From: Burkholderia pseudomultivorans
Lineage (GTDB): Bacteria; Pseudomonadota; Gammaproteobacteria; Burkholderiales; Burkholderiaceae
Direction of reading: 5' to 3'
DNA length: 63,063 nt
Assembly (NCBI RefSeq): GCF_902499075.1
Contig: NZ_CABVPP010000044.1
Coordinates: 1 to 63,063, forward strand
Positions within the stretch are counted from its first letter, which is position 1. Every line of letters starts with the position of its first letter. This document shows, in pieces, positions 1 to 8,185 of the stretch. Under the pieces are notes generated by a model that saw only the letters and a program-made list of their open reading frames with translations, was not told the DNA's origin and did no database searches. The position numbers and the translations under genes were made by a program.

Positions 1-17
1 TGGCTCCGGCAATCTAA

Positions 18-158
18 ACGCACCCATCATGCATTGGAAAAATCAGCATCGGGAAACGGTCCGGCCGAGCCGCTTACGACGAGCGGGGAATTGCCGGTGA
101 GCAGTGCCAGGCCGATTACGATGCCTTGAAAATCGGAAAGGACAAGGTTGTGGATTAA
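18..158 (+). pseudogene. Possible C-terminal fragment of a phage spanin (Rz-like)
   Basis: Read rightward this frame is open for 46 codons and ends at TAA 156-158. Its tail contains a G-x-x-G-x-x-C-x-x-x-Y-D-A-L pattern that resembles the C-terminus of phage i-spanin (Rz) proteins. There is no start codon and the frame is closed by TAA at 15-17, so it is either a remnant or a frameshifted end of a gene that begins outside the window. The overlapping +1 frame is open to 128 and could hold the nested o-spanin (Rz1). Identification rests on a short motif only. Confidence 0.28.
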
Positions 159-176
159 TCCGCAGACTTTAGCCTT

Positions 177-231
177 CCCGGCAATCGGTGGTGGCCAGCC
201 CGGTCGATCTAGCCGTCTGCCGGGTGTTTTT
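177..231 (+). terminator. Rho-independent terminator
   Basis: Arms CCCGGCA (177-183) and TGCCGGG (218-224) pair perfectly around a 34-base loop and are followed by TGTTTTT. It would end rightward transcription coming from the lysis side of the element; its T tract overlaps the stop codon of the leftward LRAT gene, so it also separates the two convergent units. Confidence 0.55.
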
Positions 232-1213
232 ACCAGAACGCGAGTTTGTCAAACGCCCAGTTGAAGAAGCCGCCTATTGCATTGCGCGCACTGTTCCACG
301 CGTCGGTGCCTAGAGTTCTGATAGCATCGATTGCACGGCGCAAGAATCCCTTCGCGGTTTCGACGACTTTTGTAATCACGTTGCCGACCACTGATTTGAT
401 GTACGCCGGTATGCTCGAGCCGCCTTTGATGTTCGTGACCGTGTCAAAGAGCTGCCACGTCGTGAAAGCGGCTACCGCTACGGCGAACTGTGGGCCGGTC
501 ATAGTGACGCCAGTGATCTTAGCGACCGCGGCCAGGCCTTTGTTGATCAACTGGGATGCGCCCTTGAGGGCGGAATGTTCCAATGCCTTGGCGGCAAAGC
601 GGGCCATCGTGGTCGCGATGCGCTGGACAAGCATGCCGGTCGCTTTGGAAATGACTTCTTCCGCGTGCAATTCGAGCGCTTGAGCCGCTCTGAGCACGGG
701 CGCCGAGAGACGGTACAGCTCATAGCTCGCTGCTTCGTATATCGCGTTCTCGGCTCGCTTGTTCCAGTGCAGGCCTTTGATGCACCAAGTGACGAAGTGT
801 TCGCAGTCGTTGAGCACGACGTTGGAGAACTTATCGTTCAGGCGCATGAGTGCGCGTGACACGCTCATAGTCCGGCCAAAGCGCCGACTGCTGTAAGCGC
901 GGACGTTGACATTTTCACCTTGGCAAAATTGCTCGAGGCTGACGAGCTCGACGCGCCCCGTCGCATCGCCGTCGAAGCGCATAGCGTAGCGCGCGACGGT
1001 TCCATCACCGATATACAGTCCGTGATGATTGTAGCCGCGACGCGGCACGTAAACGTGATCGCCGATGTTGAGGTCGTAAATCGTTTGCACTGTGATGGTT
1101 CCGGCGTTGTCAACTTGAGACTGTCGAACCAAGAGGTTCGTACAGCCGCTTTTCTTTCCTTCACAGATGCGATATCGGCATGGAGGCTCGATACTTGAGT
1201 CCGCCAGTTTCAA
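230..1213 (-). CDS. LRAT-fold (NlpC/P60 superfamily) protein with hydrophobic C-terminal half
   Basis: A 327-residue protein. Residues about 50-145 form an LRAT domain: GDHVYV opens the first strand, HHGLYIG (residues 63-69) carries the conserved H-x-G-x-Y motif, and NDCEHFVTWC holds the nucleophile Cys137 followed by His139. Members of this fold act as acyltransferases, phospholipases or peptidases on membrane or cell-wall substrates; the substrate here is unknown. The remaining ~180 residues are helical, with a hydrophobic stretch near 225-258 that could anchor it in a membrane. The start is a TTG whose last bases overlap the stop of the upstream gene (TTGA), suggesting translational coupling; a later GTG is possible. 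Last gene of a leftward three-gene unit, likely an accessory (moron) gene of the prophage. Confidence 0.72.
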   Translation of the reverse strand: MKLADSSIEPPCRYRICEGKKSGCTNLLVRQSQVDNAGTITVQTIYDLNIGDHVYVPRRGYNHHGLYIGDGTVARYAMRFDGDATGRVELVSLEQFCQGENVNVRAYSSRRFGRTMSVSRALMRLNDKFSNVVLNDCEHFVTWCIKGLHWNKRAENAIYEAASYELYRLSAPVLRAAQALELHAEEVISKATGMLVQRIATTMARFAAKALEHSALKGASQLINKGLAAVAKITGVTMTGPQFAVAVAAFTTWQLFDTVTNIKGGSSIPAYIKSVVGNVITKVVETAKGFLRRAIDAIRTLGTDAWNSARNAIGGFFNWAFDKLAFW

Positions 1214-1623
1214 TTCTCAGGTGCGTCGGGCCACACTGGCCATGGCCGAAGCGTTTCGGCCGAGTAGCCGCGGCGCTTGAGTTCGATCGTGAAGTCGCTG
1301 AACGCGTCGAAAATGTGAGAGTCGCATTGGACAGTGGTTTTCTCGACCTTGACGTCGCCGTCTTCATACAGCGCGCGCGGGTCCGGAGAATCGCCCGGAT
1401 CAAAATGCTCGACCACCAACAGCGGCAGCCGCACGTCGGGCTTCAGGTGCGACGCTCGCATCAGGATCGTCACGGTGACGATCTCGTGGTGCTTTGGGAT
1501 GGCCTTCGCTTGCAATTGCAGATAGGCGCGGAGCGACCCCATATCCTTTCGATCGTGAGCGGCCGCGATGCCGATCCAGTCGTCGTCTTCCGAATCGCGG
1601 ATTTCGTCCATGATCGTGCCCAT
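1210..1623 (-). CDS. Unknown protein of the element
   Basis: A 137-residue acidic protein with no family I recognise; it has an Asp-rich N-terminus (SEDDDW) and no membrane segment. The start at 1623 is chosen because GGGAGG lies 5 bases upstream, whereas longer versions of the frame would run back into the end of the preceding gene. Its TGA overlaps the TTG start of the LRAT gene by 3 bases, so the two are probably made together; it could be a partner or immunity protein of the LRAT protein, but nothing in the sequence proves that. Confidence 0.65.
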   Translation of the reverse strand: MGTIMDEIRDSEDDDWIGIAAAHDRKDMGSLRAYLQLQAKAIPKHHEIVTVTILMRASHLKPDVRLPLLVVEHFDPGDSPDPRALYEDGDVKVEKTTVQCDSHIFDAFSDFTIELKRRGYSAETLRPWPVWPDAPEN

Positions 1624-1664
1624 GGTGTCCTCCCTCACTTTGCGTTCACGATGCCACAGCCGCG

Positions 1665-2156
1665 TCATATCATCCCGGCGCGCGCCCGTTCCTTTCGGAG
1701 AAGGTGGCGCAACACCTGGAGTTGCCCATTTGCGCCTCCAAGCTTCCCGCGATCCGCGACGTTCTTGTCGACGTAGGTGAACCAATCCTGAATCGCATCC
1801 AGAGATTTCCGGAGCGCCAGAATCTCAAGAATCAACCAACGTACCTTGAGGTCGGTGTATTCGCGCCATAACGCGCGAAGCTCGGCGTCACTGGGAGCAT
1901 CAAACTCGGGCATCCTGGGTTTGAGTTTGACGCGCCGATCTCTGAGGGGTACACGATTGCGATCGATCCGCGTGCTCTCAATGGGCCTCGTCTGTGGCTC
2001 CAGGATCGGATCGTAGACTGCCTCGATCCACCATTCCAGCTCATGTTCCGTTAGTTCCGTAGGCGTACGCTTCCACTCCTTCTCCGCAGGAAACCGGTAC
2101 TCCCATATGTAAGCCCACTCCGGTTTGATCACGGCGGCACCGCTGTATAAAAACAC
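1665..2156 (-). CDS. Unknown protein of the element
   Basis: Up to 163 residues, soluble, rich in Trp and charged residues (for example EWAYIWEYRF near the start and ELEWWIEAVYD at about 40), predicted mostly helical. No family recognised. The ATG at 2156 lies inside the LexA box that serves the divergent SRAP gene, so the GTG at 2132 is an equally good or better start (155 residues). First gene of the leftward set that continues with the 137-residue protein after 41 bases and the LRAT protein. Confidence 0.55.
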   Translation of the reverse strand: MFLYSGAAVIKPEWAYIWEYRFPAEKEWKRTPTELTEHELEWWIEAVYDPILEPQTRPIESTRIDRNRVPLRDRRVKLKPRMPEFDAPSDAELRALWREYTDLKVRWLILEILALRKSLDAIQDWFTYVDKNVADRGKLGGANGQLQVLRHLLRKERARAGMI

Positions 2157-2158
2157 AG
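2143..2158. promoter_or_regulatory. LexA (SOS) box
   Basis: CTGTATAAAAACACAG fits the LexA consensus CTGT-N8-ACAG exactly. It ends 50 bases before the SRAP start codon and also sits at the start of the divergent unit at 2156/2132, so one LexA site could repress both directions. Confidence 0.8.
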
Positions 2159-2208
2159 TGTACTGCGCGGTAAGATGGAATCGTCAAGGCGAAAAATTGG
2201 GGACGGCG

Positions 2209-2913
2209 ATGTGCACCAACTACGTGGCGCCGGGCGAGGATCCAGGTCTGAACGAGCTGAAGATCAACAATTTTCGCGACCTGTACCGATGGACACCTTG
2301 GAAGCCGGAGATCTACGAGGACTACGATGCGCCGATCGTTGGCTACGTTGACGGGCAATTTGAGCCGTTGATAGCCGGCTTTGGGTTCTGGCCGCGCGCG
2401 CTGCAGAAGGCCGACATCGAAAAGGCGAAAGAGCAGGGGCGGAAGCCGCCGATCATGCGCAGCACGATGAACGTGCGCGACGACAACCTCGGAAAGTCGC
2501 CTCTGTACGGGCCTACTTGGCGCGATGGCCGTCGGTGCCTGATTCCGGCGCTAGCGGTTGTTGAGCCTTCATATCCGGACGCTCGACAAGCGGCAAATGG
2601 CGATTGGGTGCTCGGACCATGCGTGTGGCAGCGGATCAGCGTAGCCGACCTGCCTGCGATGTGCGTCGCCGGCATCTGGCGCACGTTGGCGAGCCCTGAT
2701 GGTGCCCAGCGTAACGTGATGTCAATGATTACGGTCAACGCTGACGCGCATCCCATCATGTCCCGGATGCATAAACCGAACGAGGAGAAACGCTCAGTCG
2801 TGATCCTGCGACCGGACGACTGGGAGGAATGGCTGACGACATCGAACGCGGAGGCCGCGCGGGCGTTGCTCCAGCTTTATCCGGCGGAGGATATGACCGC
2901 CGAGCCAAAATGA
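2209..2913 (+). CDS. SRAP (SOS response-associated peptidase) family protein, YedK/HMCES-like
   Basis: A 234-residue SRAP protein. The family protects abasic sites in single-stranded DNA by forming a thiazolidine bond through Cys2, which becomes the N-terminus after Met removal. The start at 2209 is fixed by this: it gives Met-Cys2-Thr-Asn, with GGGGA 5 bases upstream, whereas an earlier ATG at 2125 would bury the cysteine. The conserved Asn (STMNVRDD, Asn88), Glu (VVEP, Glu119) and a His in the HPIMSRMHKP segment are present, although the usual H-x-R-M-P order is altered as in a subset of phage and proteobacterial members. A perfect LexA box lies in its promoter, so it should be induced by DNA damage, when a prophage would also be induced. 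Confidence 0.88.
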   Translation: MCTNYVAPGEDPGLNELKINNFRDLYRWTPWKPEIYEDYDAPIVGYVDGQFEPLIAGFGFWPRALQKADIEKAKEQGRKPPIMRSTMNVRDDNLGKSPLYGPTWRDGRRCLIPALAVVEPSYPDARQAANGDWVLGPCVWQRISVADLPAMCVAGIWRTLASPDGAQRNVMSMITVNADAHPIMSRMHKPNEEKRSVVILRPDDWEEWLTTSNAEAARALLQLYPAEDMTAEPK

Positions 2914-2946
2914 CATGCGCGTGGCGAATGAAGTCTGCTGCTCTCT

Positions 2947-3297
2947 CTAAACCCGGCCCTTGAATTTGCAGCCGGCCTCGAGAGCTTCAATTTGTTGATG
3001 TAACTCTGCGACACATGACTCCACTGTGCCCCGAGGGACTAATTCACCGTCCTCGAATACATCTCTACTTTTGTCGGCGTTTAGGCGGCAACGCCCGGAG
3101 ATCTCAAGTAGCGCTTGCTCCAAGTCGTCCACTACTCGCTGCGACAGCCCGCTCTTTGCGACTGCGCGCGCCCATGATCCAATAGCGTTTGCCGTCAGGC
3201 CGCACAGCTCCGTGGGGCCGAACAGAGGTCGATTGACGAGGTGCAAGACTTCGCGCTCGACTGCTACGCGGTCGCGAAACCGGCGCTTGGTTGACAT
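2947..3297 (-). CDS. Small unknown protein, third gene of the AT-rich operon
   Basis: A 116-residue, mostly helical protein of no recognised family, with a basic N-terminus (STKRRFRDR), a Leu-rich centre and three Cys. The start at 3297 follows GGAG by 8 bases; a start 7 codons earlier lacks this. It overlaps the end of the upstream nucleotidyltransferase gene by 34 bases in another frame, indicating joint expression. Its position after a nucleotidyltransferase makes a partner or neutralising role plausible, but this is inference. Confidence 0.6.
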   Translation of the reverse strand: MSTKRRFRDRVAVEREVLHLVNRPLFGPTELCGLTANAIGSWARAVAKSGLSQRVVDDLEQALLEISGRCRLNADKSRDVFEDGELVPRGTVESCVAELHQQIEALEAGCKFKGRV

Positions 3298-3992
3298 TTT
3301 CTGCACTCCAGAATCCACTTGTTTACGTCAGACGCCCATTGATGGCTCGCATTTGCTTGCTCCATCACCCATTCTCGGGACGGTACGGTTGCTATCGTAC
3401 CTCGCGTCGATGCATGGCGACATGCTACCAGTACGTCGTAGTCCGCGCGAGAGATTGGGAAGCTCAAGTTGCCCGTAGTGATCTCGAACGGTGAATTTCG
3501 CCCAAACTTAATGCCATTGCCAGTGCACCAGGACGCGGAAAGAGCAATGTTGCGGAGACAAACGTAAATGAGACCGGCTTCAAAAGTTAAATTGTTGCTG
3601 TCTTGTACCTCGGTCCTTACTGTTTCGAGTAAATCCAGTAACTCTGCAATGTCTTCGCTTGCAGATTTATAGGGGCTGGGGGAGCCTAGCTCTGCAATTA
3701 TGTCGGTTGTTCCGATGTACCCGAGGTGATGGGACTCGCAATAGAGATGCCACGAAAATAGATGTCCTTCGCGAAACATCGATTTCAGTCGCTTGATGCT
3801 GTAAATCGAGATGTCAACGGTGCCTTTGAATTGTTCTGCGAGGAATTGCTCTAGTGATTTCGTGTTGGGTTTTCCTTTGTTTGATATGACAAGTACGTCA
3901 ATATCGCTCGATTTGTCGAAGTCACCTCTGGCGGCAGAGCCGAACAGTCTGACATCAATAATTGTGCTTCGTTGTGTATTTGATTGACTCAT
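3264..3992 (-). CDS. Minimal nucleotidyltransferase (MNT-type) domain protein
   Basis: A 242-residue protein. Residues 15-34 carry the polymerase-beta-type nucleotidyltransferase motif: Gly18-Ser19, then Asp30 and Asp32 (SDIDV), with the likely third carboxylate at Asp60 (TVDISIY). All three are present, so it should be active in transferring a nucleotide to a protein, RNA or small molecule. The C-terminal half (about 95-235) is helical and resembles the HEPN-like partner segment of such enzymes, but I see no intact R-x4-6-H motif (RNIALSAS lacks His), so RNase activity is not predicted. It starts 3 bases after the pentapeptide-repeat gene and overlaps the next gene. Base composition is clearly more AT-rich than the chromosome, a sign of separate origin. 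Confidence 0.78.
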   Translation of the reverse strand: MSQSNTQRSTIIDVRLFGSAARGDFDKSSDIDVLVISNKGKPNTKSLEQFLAEQFKGTVDISIYSIKRLKSMFREGHLFSWHLYCESHHLGYIGTTDIIAELGSPSPYKSASEDIAELLDLLETVRTEVQDSNNLTFEAGLIYVCLRNIALSASWCTGNGIKFGRNSPFEITTGNLSFPISRADYDVLVACRHASTRGTIATVPSREWVMEQANASHQWASDVNKWILECRKCQPSAGFATA

Positions 3993-3995
3993 GGA

Positions 3996-5003
3996 TCAGC
4001 GCCTCGATAGCCGTCGAAACAATGAGCTGGTGAAAAATCCGAGAGCAATGTACCTTGAGAAAGCGAGAACAATTCGAAGCGGCTCGGGCACAATTGGTAG
4101 TCCGTGGTCCGGGGTAACTCCCAGGAACGTACACGTCGCTGCAATTGTCGATTGACCGTACGTGGATATGAAAGTGCTTACTGGTGTTGCGCTAAGAGAG
4201 ATGCGATCGTCGAGTGCAAGCGTGATCCCTCCTGAAATAAATAGTGTTATTAGAATGAATCTAACAAGCTTGCTCGGGTACTCTCCGTGTCCCCAGAAAT
4301 GCCAATCGAGTCCATATCCGAGGGCCTTGGAGAATAAATTTATTCTATCCGAGAGATTTGGGTACTTCTCTTTGTAGTACGAGCCTTGATGTCGCCATCC
4401 TTCTTGGCAGTATTTTCGAGCCGCTTTAAGTTCTTCCCGTATAAATATTTTGGCGGATTCGATGTCCCCGACGCTCTCTGCGTTTTTACGTAATGACATC
4501 ATGAATTCACGTCTAACGTTCAGCCAGGTTGGAGAATTCAGTAGCAACTCCTTGGTCGAAATTAGTGTATTGCTGAATTGGCAGTAGTCGAATTTGCTGC
4601 CGGATAAAATGCTGTCGCGAAAATTGCAATCTTTGAACTTTGCGCCGGTGAAATCGCAATTCTTGAATTTCGATTTTCTAAAATATGCCCCATTGAAGAT
4701 GCAAAATTTAAAATTGCATCCTTCAAATACAACGCCCTTTGCGTCGATGTTTGTAAAGTCGTGAAACATGAAGCTAACCGCAACGACACGCTGAGGGAAT
4801 TTCCCCCCTTCATATTTTTTGCGCGACGTCGAGCTCAGTGCGCGGATGATTTCGGCAACCGAGGCCGGTGCACTTGATTCGGGTTTGGTCGGGGCGATCT
4901 CAATATCGTCGGGACCACTGGTTTCCATGGTCTCAGCGTGCATCTGCTGGCTGTTAGCTCCATTCGACGCCGAGTCTCGAGCGGGTTCGTTGGAATTGGG
5001 CAT
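3996..5003 (-). CDS. Pentapeptide-repeat protein with two-helix ion-channel-like C-terminus
   Basis: A 335-residue protein in three parts. Residues 1-60 are polar and probably disordered. Residues about 78-148 are pentapeptide repeats with a central Phe every fifth residue (CDFTG-AKFKD-CNFRD), which fold as a right-handed quadrilateral helix. Residues 160-240 are charged and helical. The C-terminus has a membrane helix at about 247-264, a re-entrant-like segment at 275-300 and a second helix at about 308-329 ending in RRLSRR. That arrangement matches the two-helix potassium-channel module often joined to pentapeptide repeats, but the selectivity signature (G-Y-G-D) is absent, with TFLGVTP at the corresponding place. 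First gene of the AT-rich operon. The ATG at 5003 has only a weak ribosome-binding site. Confidence 0.75.
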   Translation of the reverse strand: MPNSNEPARDSASNGANSQQMHAETMETSGPDDIEIAPTKPESSAPASVAEIIRALSSTSRKKYEGGKFPQRVVAVSFMFHDFTNIDAKGVVFEGCNFKFCIFNGAYFRKSKFKNCDFTGAKFKDCNFRDSILSGSKFDYCQFSNTLISTKELLLNSPTWLNVRREFMMSLRKNAESVGDIESAKIFIREELKAARKYCQEGWRHQGSYYKEKYPNLSDRINLFSKALGYGLDWHFWGHGEYPSKLVRFILITLFISGGITLALDDRISLSATPVSTFISTYGQSTIAATCTFLGVTPDHGLPIVPEPLRIVLAFSRYIALGFFTSSLFRRLSRR

Positions 5004-5034
5004 GGCGCTTATCGATGTGCGGTGGCGTGGCGGC

Positions 5035-5062
5035 AGAGTAGCACGGGGATGGGTCAGTGCAA
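5035..5062 (-). promoter_or_regulatory. Candidate promoter of the AT-rich operon
   Basis: On the minus strand TTGCAC (5062-5057) and TACTCT (5040-5035) are separated by 16 bases, about 30 bases upstream of the pentapeptide-repeat start. A reasonable sigma-70 match, identified by eye only. Confidence 0.35.
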
Positions 5063-5072
5063 ACCCGCTTGC

Positions 5073-5110
5073 GCAGTCGCCCCTTTTTGTCGAAGGGTGA
5101 CTGCATTTTT
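5073..5110 (+). terminator. Hairpin with T tract between recombinase and AT-rich operon
   Basis: GCAGTC (5073-5078) pairs with GACTGC (5099-5104), with inner CCC/GGG pairing, followed on the plus strand by ATTTTT. It would stop rightward transcripts running toward the recombinase gene. Both flanking genes are leftward, so it may instead shield the recombinase gene from antisense transcription, or be a structural element; function uncertain. Confidence 0.35.
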
Positions 5111-5129
5111 ACGTGTAATTTGGCTTCAG

Positions 5130-6782
5130 CTATGCCGGAAGCGGGATAGTTGCAAATCCAGGCAATTTGAGGTCTTCTGCCGAGCGCCATTCTCCAGTGC
5201 GACGATCGACGTTTAACATGCGAGTGTTTCCGTGCTTCCCGATTAGGACGACACCGATCGCGCCGTGATCGACCTCTGGCCGAAATCCAGACTGGTAAAT
5301 GACAATTCGCGAAAACGTGTCGGCTACAAGTTGCCGAGCCGTTAAACGCGCATTGTAGTCGAGATGCTCGACGCCGTGCACGAGTTCCCGCCACGCATCC
5401 GCTGCAGCGGGAGCTACGTTGGACGCCGACGCGGCAAGGTGATGTTCGACCGAGTCAACGTCGCGGCGCTCGCTCGCAAGCTGACTCTCGAGCTCGCGGA
5501 CGCGGCGTAAGACTGCGGCCGGTGCGTCGCCATCATCACGCAGCAACGCGTCGGTGACCCGCTGAATCTGCGCCTCGAGTTCTGATACGCGTTGGCGTGC
5601 GCTAGCCAACTGCGCGGCCAGGGCCGCAGTGCCGGAGTCCCCTGCGAGCAGTCGTGTCAAATTTATCTGGTCGGAGCAATAGAGCATCAAGGCGCGCTCG
5701 ACCGGCACGACGCTGCAGCTCCCGCTGATCTTGCAGCCGGATCCTTGGCTGTAGGTGACGCAGTGCAGCCGGCGGTGACCCGGAGCGGGGCGCCCGTCCG
5801 CCATGCGCTTGCGGCTCATGAGGTTCTGCGCCACGATCGCCGCGCCGCAGTATCCGCAGTAGGTGATGCCGAGGCCGGTCACGACACCCGGAATTTCACC
5901 CTTGCCCTTGCGTCGGCCGCGCTGTTCCGCGAGATATCGGAGATCCGCGAACTCGGCCGATGACAGCAGGGCTGGGTAGTAGCCGTCGAGCCGGAACGAT
6001 TCGCCGTCGACCTCGACCGACTTCTCACCTATCAACATCCTGTTCGCCAGCAGCTTGTACAGGTGGGACGACGCGGTGCGCCCGCTCTCCGTGATCTTGA
6101 GCCCACGCTCGGCCAGTTCGCGCACGATCCGAACCGCGCCATGCCCCTGTTTGAACATCTCGATGACGAGTCGCACGGCTGCGGCCCTATCCTCGACGAG
6201 CTCGAACTTCCCACTATCCGTTTCGCGGACCCAGTGCGGATCTCGGCCGACGCGGACCGGGGCCCGCCATGTGCCTGCGATCCAGCCCTGACACTGGCGG
6301 CGGATCGCCGCCTTTACCCGTTTGCTCTTCGTGTCGGATTCCTCATGCGCGCGGATCATCACCAGCAGGCTGTATACGAGGTCCATCGGCTGCGCCTTGA
6401 GGCGCTCGCGGTTGTACTCGCGCCCGTCACTGGCCGTCACGACCGTGATGCCGGCGTTGACGATCTGGGCGAGCTGCGCCTGCGCCTGCAGGGGCTCAGC
6501 GCGGCTCAATCGATCCAGACCCTCGACGACCAGCACGGACCCGGCCGGCACTTGCCCGTCCTCGACGGCGCGCAGGAATACCCCGAGCGCGCCTTGCCGC
6601 ACATGGCGTTGGTGGTACGCCGACAGGCCCTCATCCCGAAGTGATAGGGACGCATCAAGCTCCATCTCGTTGTCGGCCGCCCAGCGGGCCGCGTACTCAA
6701 GCTGCCGATCGATGCTGCCGCCGGCCGCTTGTTTTGGGTCGCTGAACCGTAAATAGCTGTAAACTCTCGCTTTTGCTGCCAC
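5130..6782 (-). CDS. Large serine recombinase (integrase of the element)
   Basis: A 550-residue site-specific recombinase that integrates and excises the element. Domains in order: catalytic resolvase domain (about 1-150) with the nucleophile Ser14 in YLRFSD and the GLDRLSRA motif; Recombinase domain (about 175-290); a zinc ribbon (YCGYCG, then cysteines in LHC, SGC and GSC); and a coiled coil (about 400-460) typical of this class, which controls directionality. The GTG start at 6782 is preferred since GGAG lies 8 bases upstream and it puts the catalytic Ser at the usual place; longer versions reach into rimO. It is divergent from rimO, with 14 bases between the two start codons, which marks the attachment site. 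Length is normal and no key residue is missing, so the element may be mobile. Confidence 0.9.
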   Translation of the reverse strand: MAAKARVYSYLRFSDPKQAAGGSIDRQLEYAARWAADNEMELDASLSLRDEGLSAYHQRHVRQGALGVFLRAVEDGQVPAGSVLVVEGLDRLSRAEPLQAQAQLAQIVNAGITVVTASDGREYNRERLKAQPMDLVYSLLVMIRAHEESDTKSKRVKAAIRRQCQGWIAGTWRAPVRVGRDPHWVRETDSGKFELVEDRAAAVRLVIEMFKQGHGAVRIVRELAERGLKITESGRTASSHLYKLLANRMLIGEKSVEVDGESFRLDGYYPALLSSAEFADLRYLAEQRGRRKGKGEIPGVVTGLGITYCGYCGAAIVAQNLMSRKRMADGRPAPGHRRLHCVTYSQGSGCKISGSCSVVPVERALMLYCSDQINLTRLLAGDSGTAALAAQLASARQRVSELEAQIQRVTDALLRDDGDAPAAVLRRVRELESQLASERRDVDSVEHHLAASASNVAPAAADAWRELVHGVEHLDYNARLTARQLVADTFSRIVIYQSGFRPEVDHGAIGVVLIGKHGNTRMLNVDRRTGEWRSAEDLKLPGFATIPLPA

Positions 6783-6796
6783 GCCCCACACTCCAG

Positions 6797-8182
6797 ATGT
6801 CTCAACAGAAATCACCGGCTCATTCTCCGGCACCGCGTATAGGTATGGTATCTCTCGGGTGCCCCAAGGCCCTCGTCGACTCCGAACAGATCATCACGCA
6901 ACTGCGTGCCGAAGGCTATGAAATCTCCGGCACCTACGACGGCGCCGACCTCGTCGTCGTCAACACCTGCGGCTTCATCGACGAAGCCGTGCAGGAAAGC
7001 CTCGACGCGATCGGCGAGGCGCTGACCGAAAACGGCAAGGTGATCGTCACCGGCTGTCTCGGTGCGAAGGCGAGCGCAAGCGGCGCAAACCTCATCGAGG
7101 AAGTGCACCCGAAGGTGCTCGCCGTCACCGGCCCGCATGCGGTCGGCGAAGTGATGCAGGCCGTGCATTCGCATCTGCCGAAACCGCACGACCCGTTCGT
7201 CGATCTCGTGCCGGCGGCCGGCATCAAGCTCACGCCGCGTCACTACGCATACCTGAAGATTTCCGAAGGCTGCAATCACCGCTGCACGTTCTGCATCATC
7301 CCGTCGATGCGCGGCGACCTCGTGTCGCGCCCGGTCGCCGAAGTGATGCTCGAGGCCGAGAACCTGTTCAAGTCGGGCGTGAAGGAACTGCTCGTGATCT
7401 CGCAGGACACCAGCGCGTACGGCGTCGACGTGAAGTACCGCACGGGCTTCTGGAACGGCAAGCCGATCAAGACGCGCATGACCGATCTGGTCGCCGCGCT
7501 CGGCGAACTCGCCGCGCAGTACGGCGCGTGGGTGCGCCTGCACTACGTGTATCCGTATCCGAGCGTCGACGAAGTCATTCCGCTGATGGCCGAAGGTCCG
7601 TTCAAGGGCCACGTGCTGCCGTATCTCGACGTGCCGTTCCAGCACGCGCACCCGGAAGTGCTGAAGCGCATGAAGCGCCCGGCGAACGCGGAGAAGGTGC
7701 TCGAGCGCGTGCAGACGTGGCGCGAGATCTGCCCGGACCTGACGATCCGCAGCACGTTCATCGCGGGCTTTCCCGGCGAGACGGAAGAACAGTTCGAAAC
7801 GCTGCTCGACTTCATCCGCGAGGCGGAACTCGATCGCGTCGGCTGCTTCGCGTATTCGCCGGTCGAAGGCGCGAGCGCGAACGAACTCGACGGCGCGCTG
7901 CCCGACGACGTCCGTGAGGAACGCCGCGCACGTTTCATGGAAGTCGCCGAGGAAGTGTCGGCGAAGCGGATGGAGCGCAAGGTCGGCAAGACCGTCAAGG
8001 TGCTGATCGACGAGGTCAGCGCCGAAGGCGGGATCGGCCGCACGGCGGCGGACGCGCCGGAGATCGACGGCGTCGTGTACATCGAGCCGGCGACGAAGGC
8101 GTCGAAGCGCTACAAGGTCGGCGATTTCGTGTCCGTGAAGATCACGGGCGCCGACGGCCACGACCTGTGGGGCGAGGTCTGA
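6797..8182 (+). CDS. rimO: Ribosomal protein S12 methylthiotransferase RimO
   Basis: A 461-residue radical-SAM enzyme that adds a methylthio group to an Asp of ribosomal protein S12. The N-terminal UPF0004 domain binds a second iron-sulfur cluster (cysteines in SLGCPK, NTCGF and TGCLG). The radical-SAM motif C-x3-C-x2-C is Cys159, Cys163, Cys166 (GCNHRCTFC), and a TRAM domain ends the protein (about 395-461). The start at 6797 gives the Met-Ser-Gln N-terminus usual in Burkholderia. No purine-rich ribosome-binding site is visible in the 25 bases upstream, because the mobile element abuts the start codon; its original leader may have been displaced. The sugar kinase gene follows after 3 bases. 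Confidence 0.95.
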   Translation: MSQQKSPAHSPAPRIGMVSLGCPKALVDSEQIITQLRAEGYEISGTYDGADLVVVNTCGFIDEAVQESLDAIGEALTENGKVIVTGCLGAKASASGANLIEEVHPKVLAVTGPHAVGEVMQAVHSHLPKPHDPFVDLVPAAGIKLTPRHYAYLKISEGCNHRCTFCIIPSMRGDLVSRPVAEVMLEAENLFKSGVKELLVISQDTSAYGVDVKYRTGFWNGKPIKTRMTDLVAALGELAAQYGAWVRLHYVYPYPSVDEVIPLMAEGPFKGHVLPYLDVPFQHAHPEVLKRMKRPANAEKVLERVQTWREICPDLTIRSTFIAGFPGETEEQFETLLDFIREAELDRVGCFAYSPVEGASANELDGALPDDVREERRARFMEVAEEVSAKRMERKVGKTVKVLIDEVSAEGGIGRTAADAPEIDGVVYIEPATKASKRYKVGDFVSVKITGADGHDLWGEV

Positions 8183-8185
8183 GCG

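Larger units (their letters stand above)
1..6796. mobile_element. End of an integrated element, probably a prophage (other end outside window)
   Basis: The stretch carries a large serine recombinase at its border, an SOS-controlled SRAP gene, accessory genes of unknown function and an AT-rich operon unlike the surrounding chromosome, and it stops abruptly at the 5' end of the housekeeping gene rimO. A possible spanin fragment at the left edge and the layout (lysis end, accessory genes, integrase) suggest a prophage rather than a plasmid-derived island, but no head, tail or replication gene is in view, so this is inference. The second attachment site cannot be located because the other end is not in the window. 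Confidence 0.75.
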
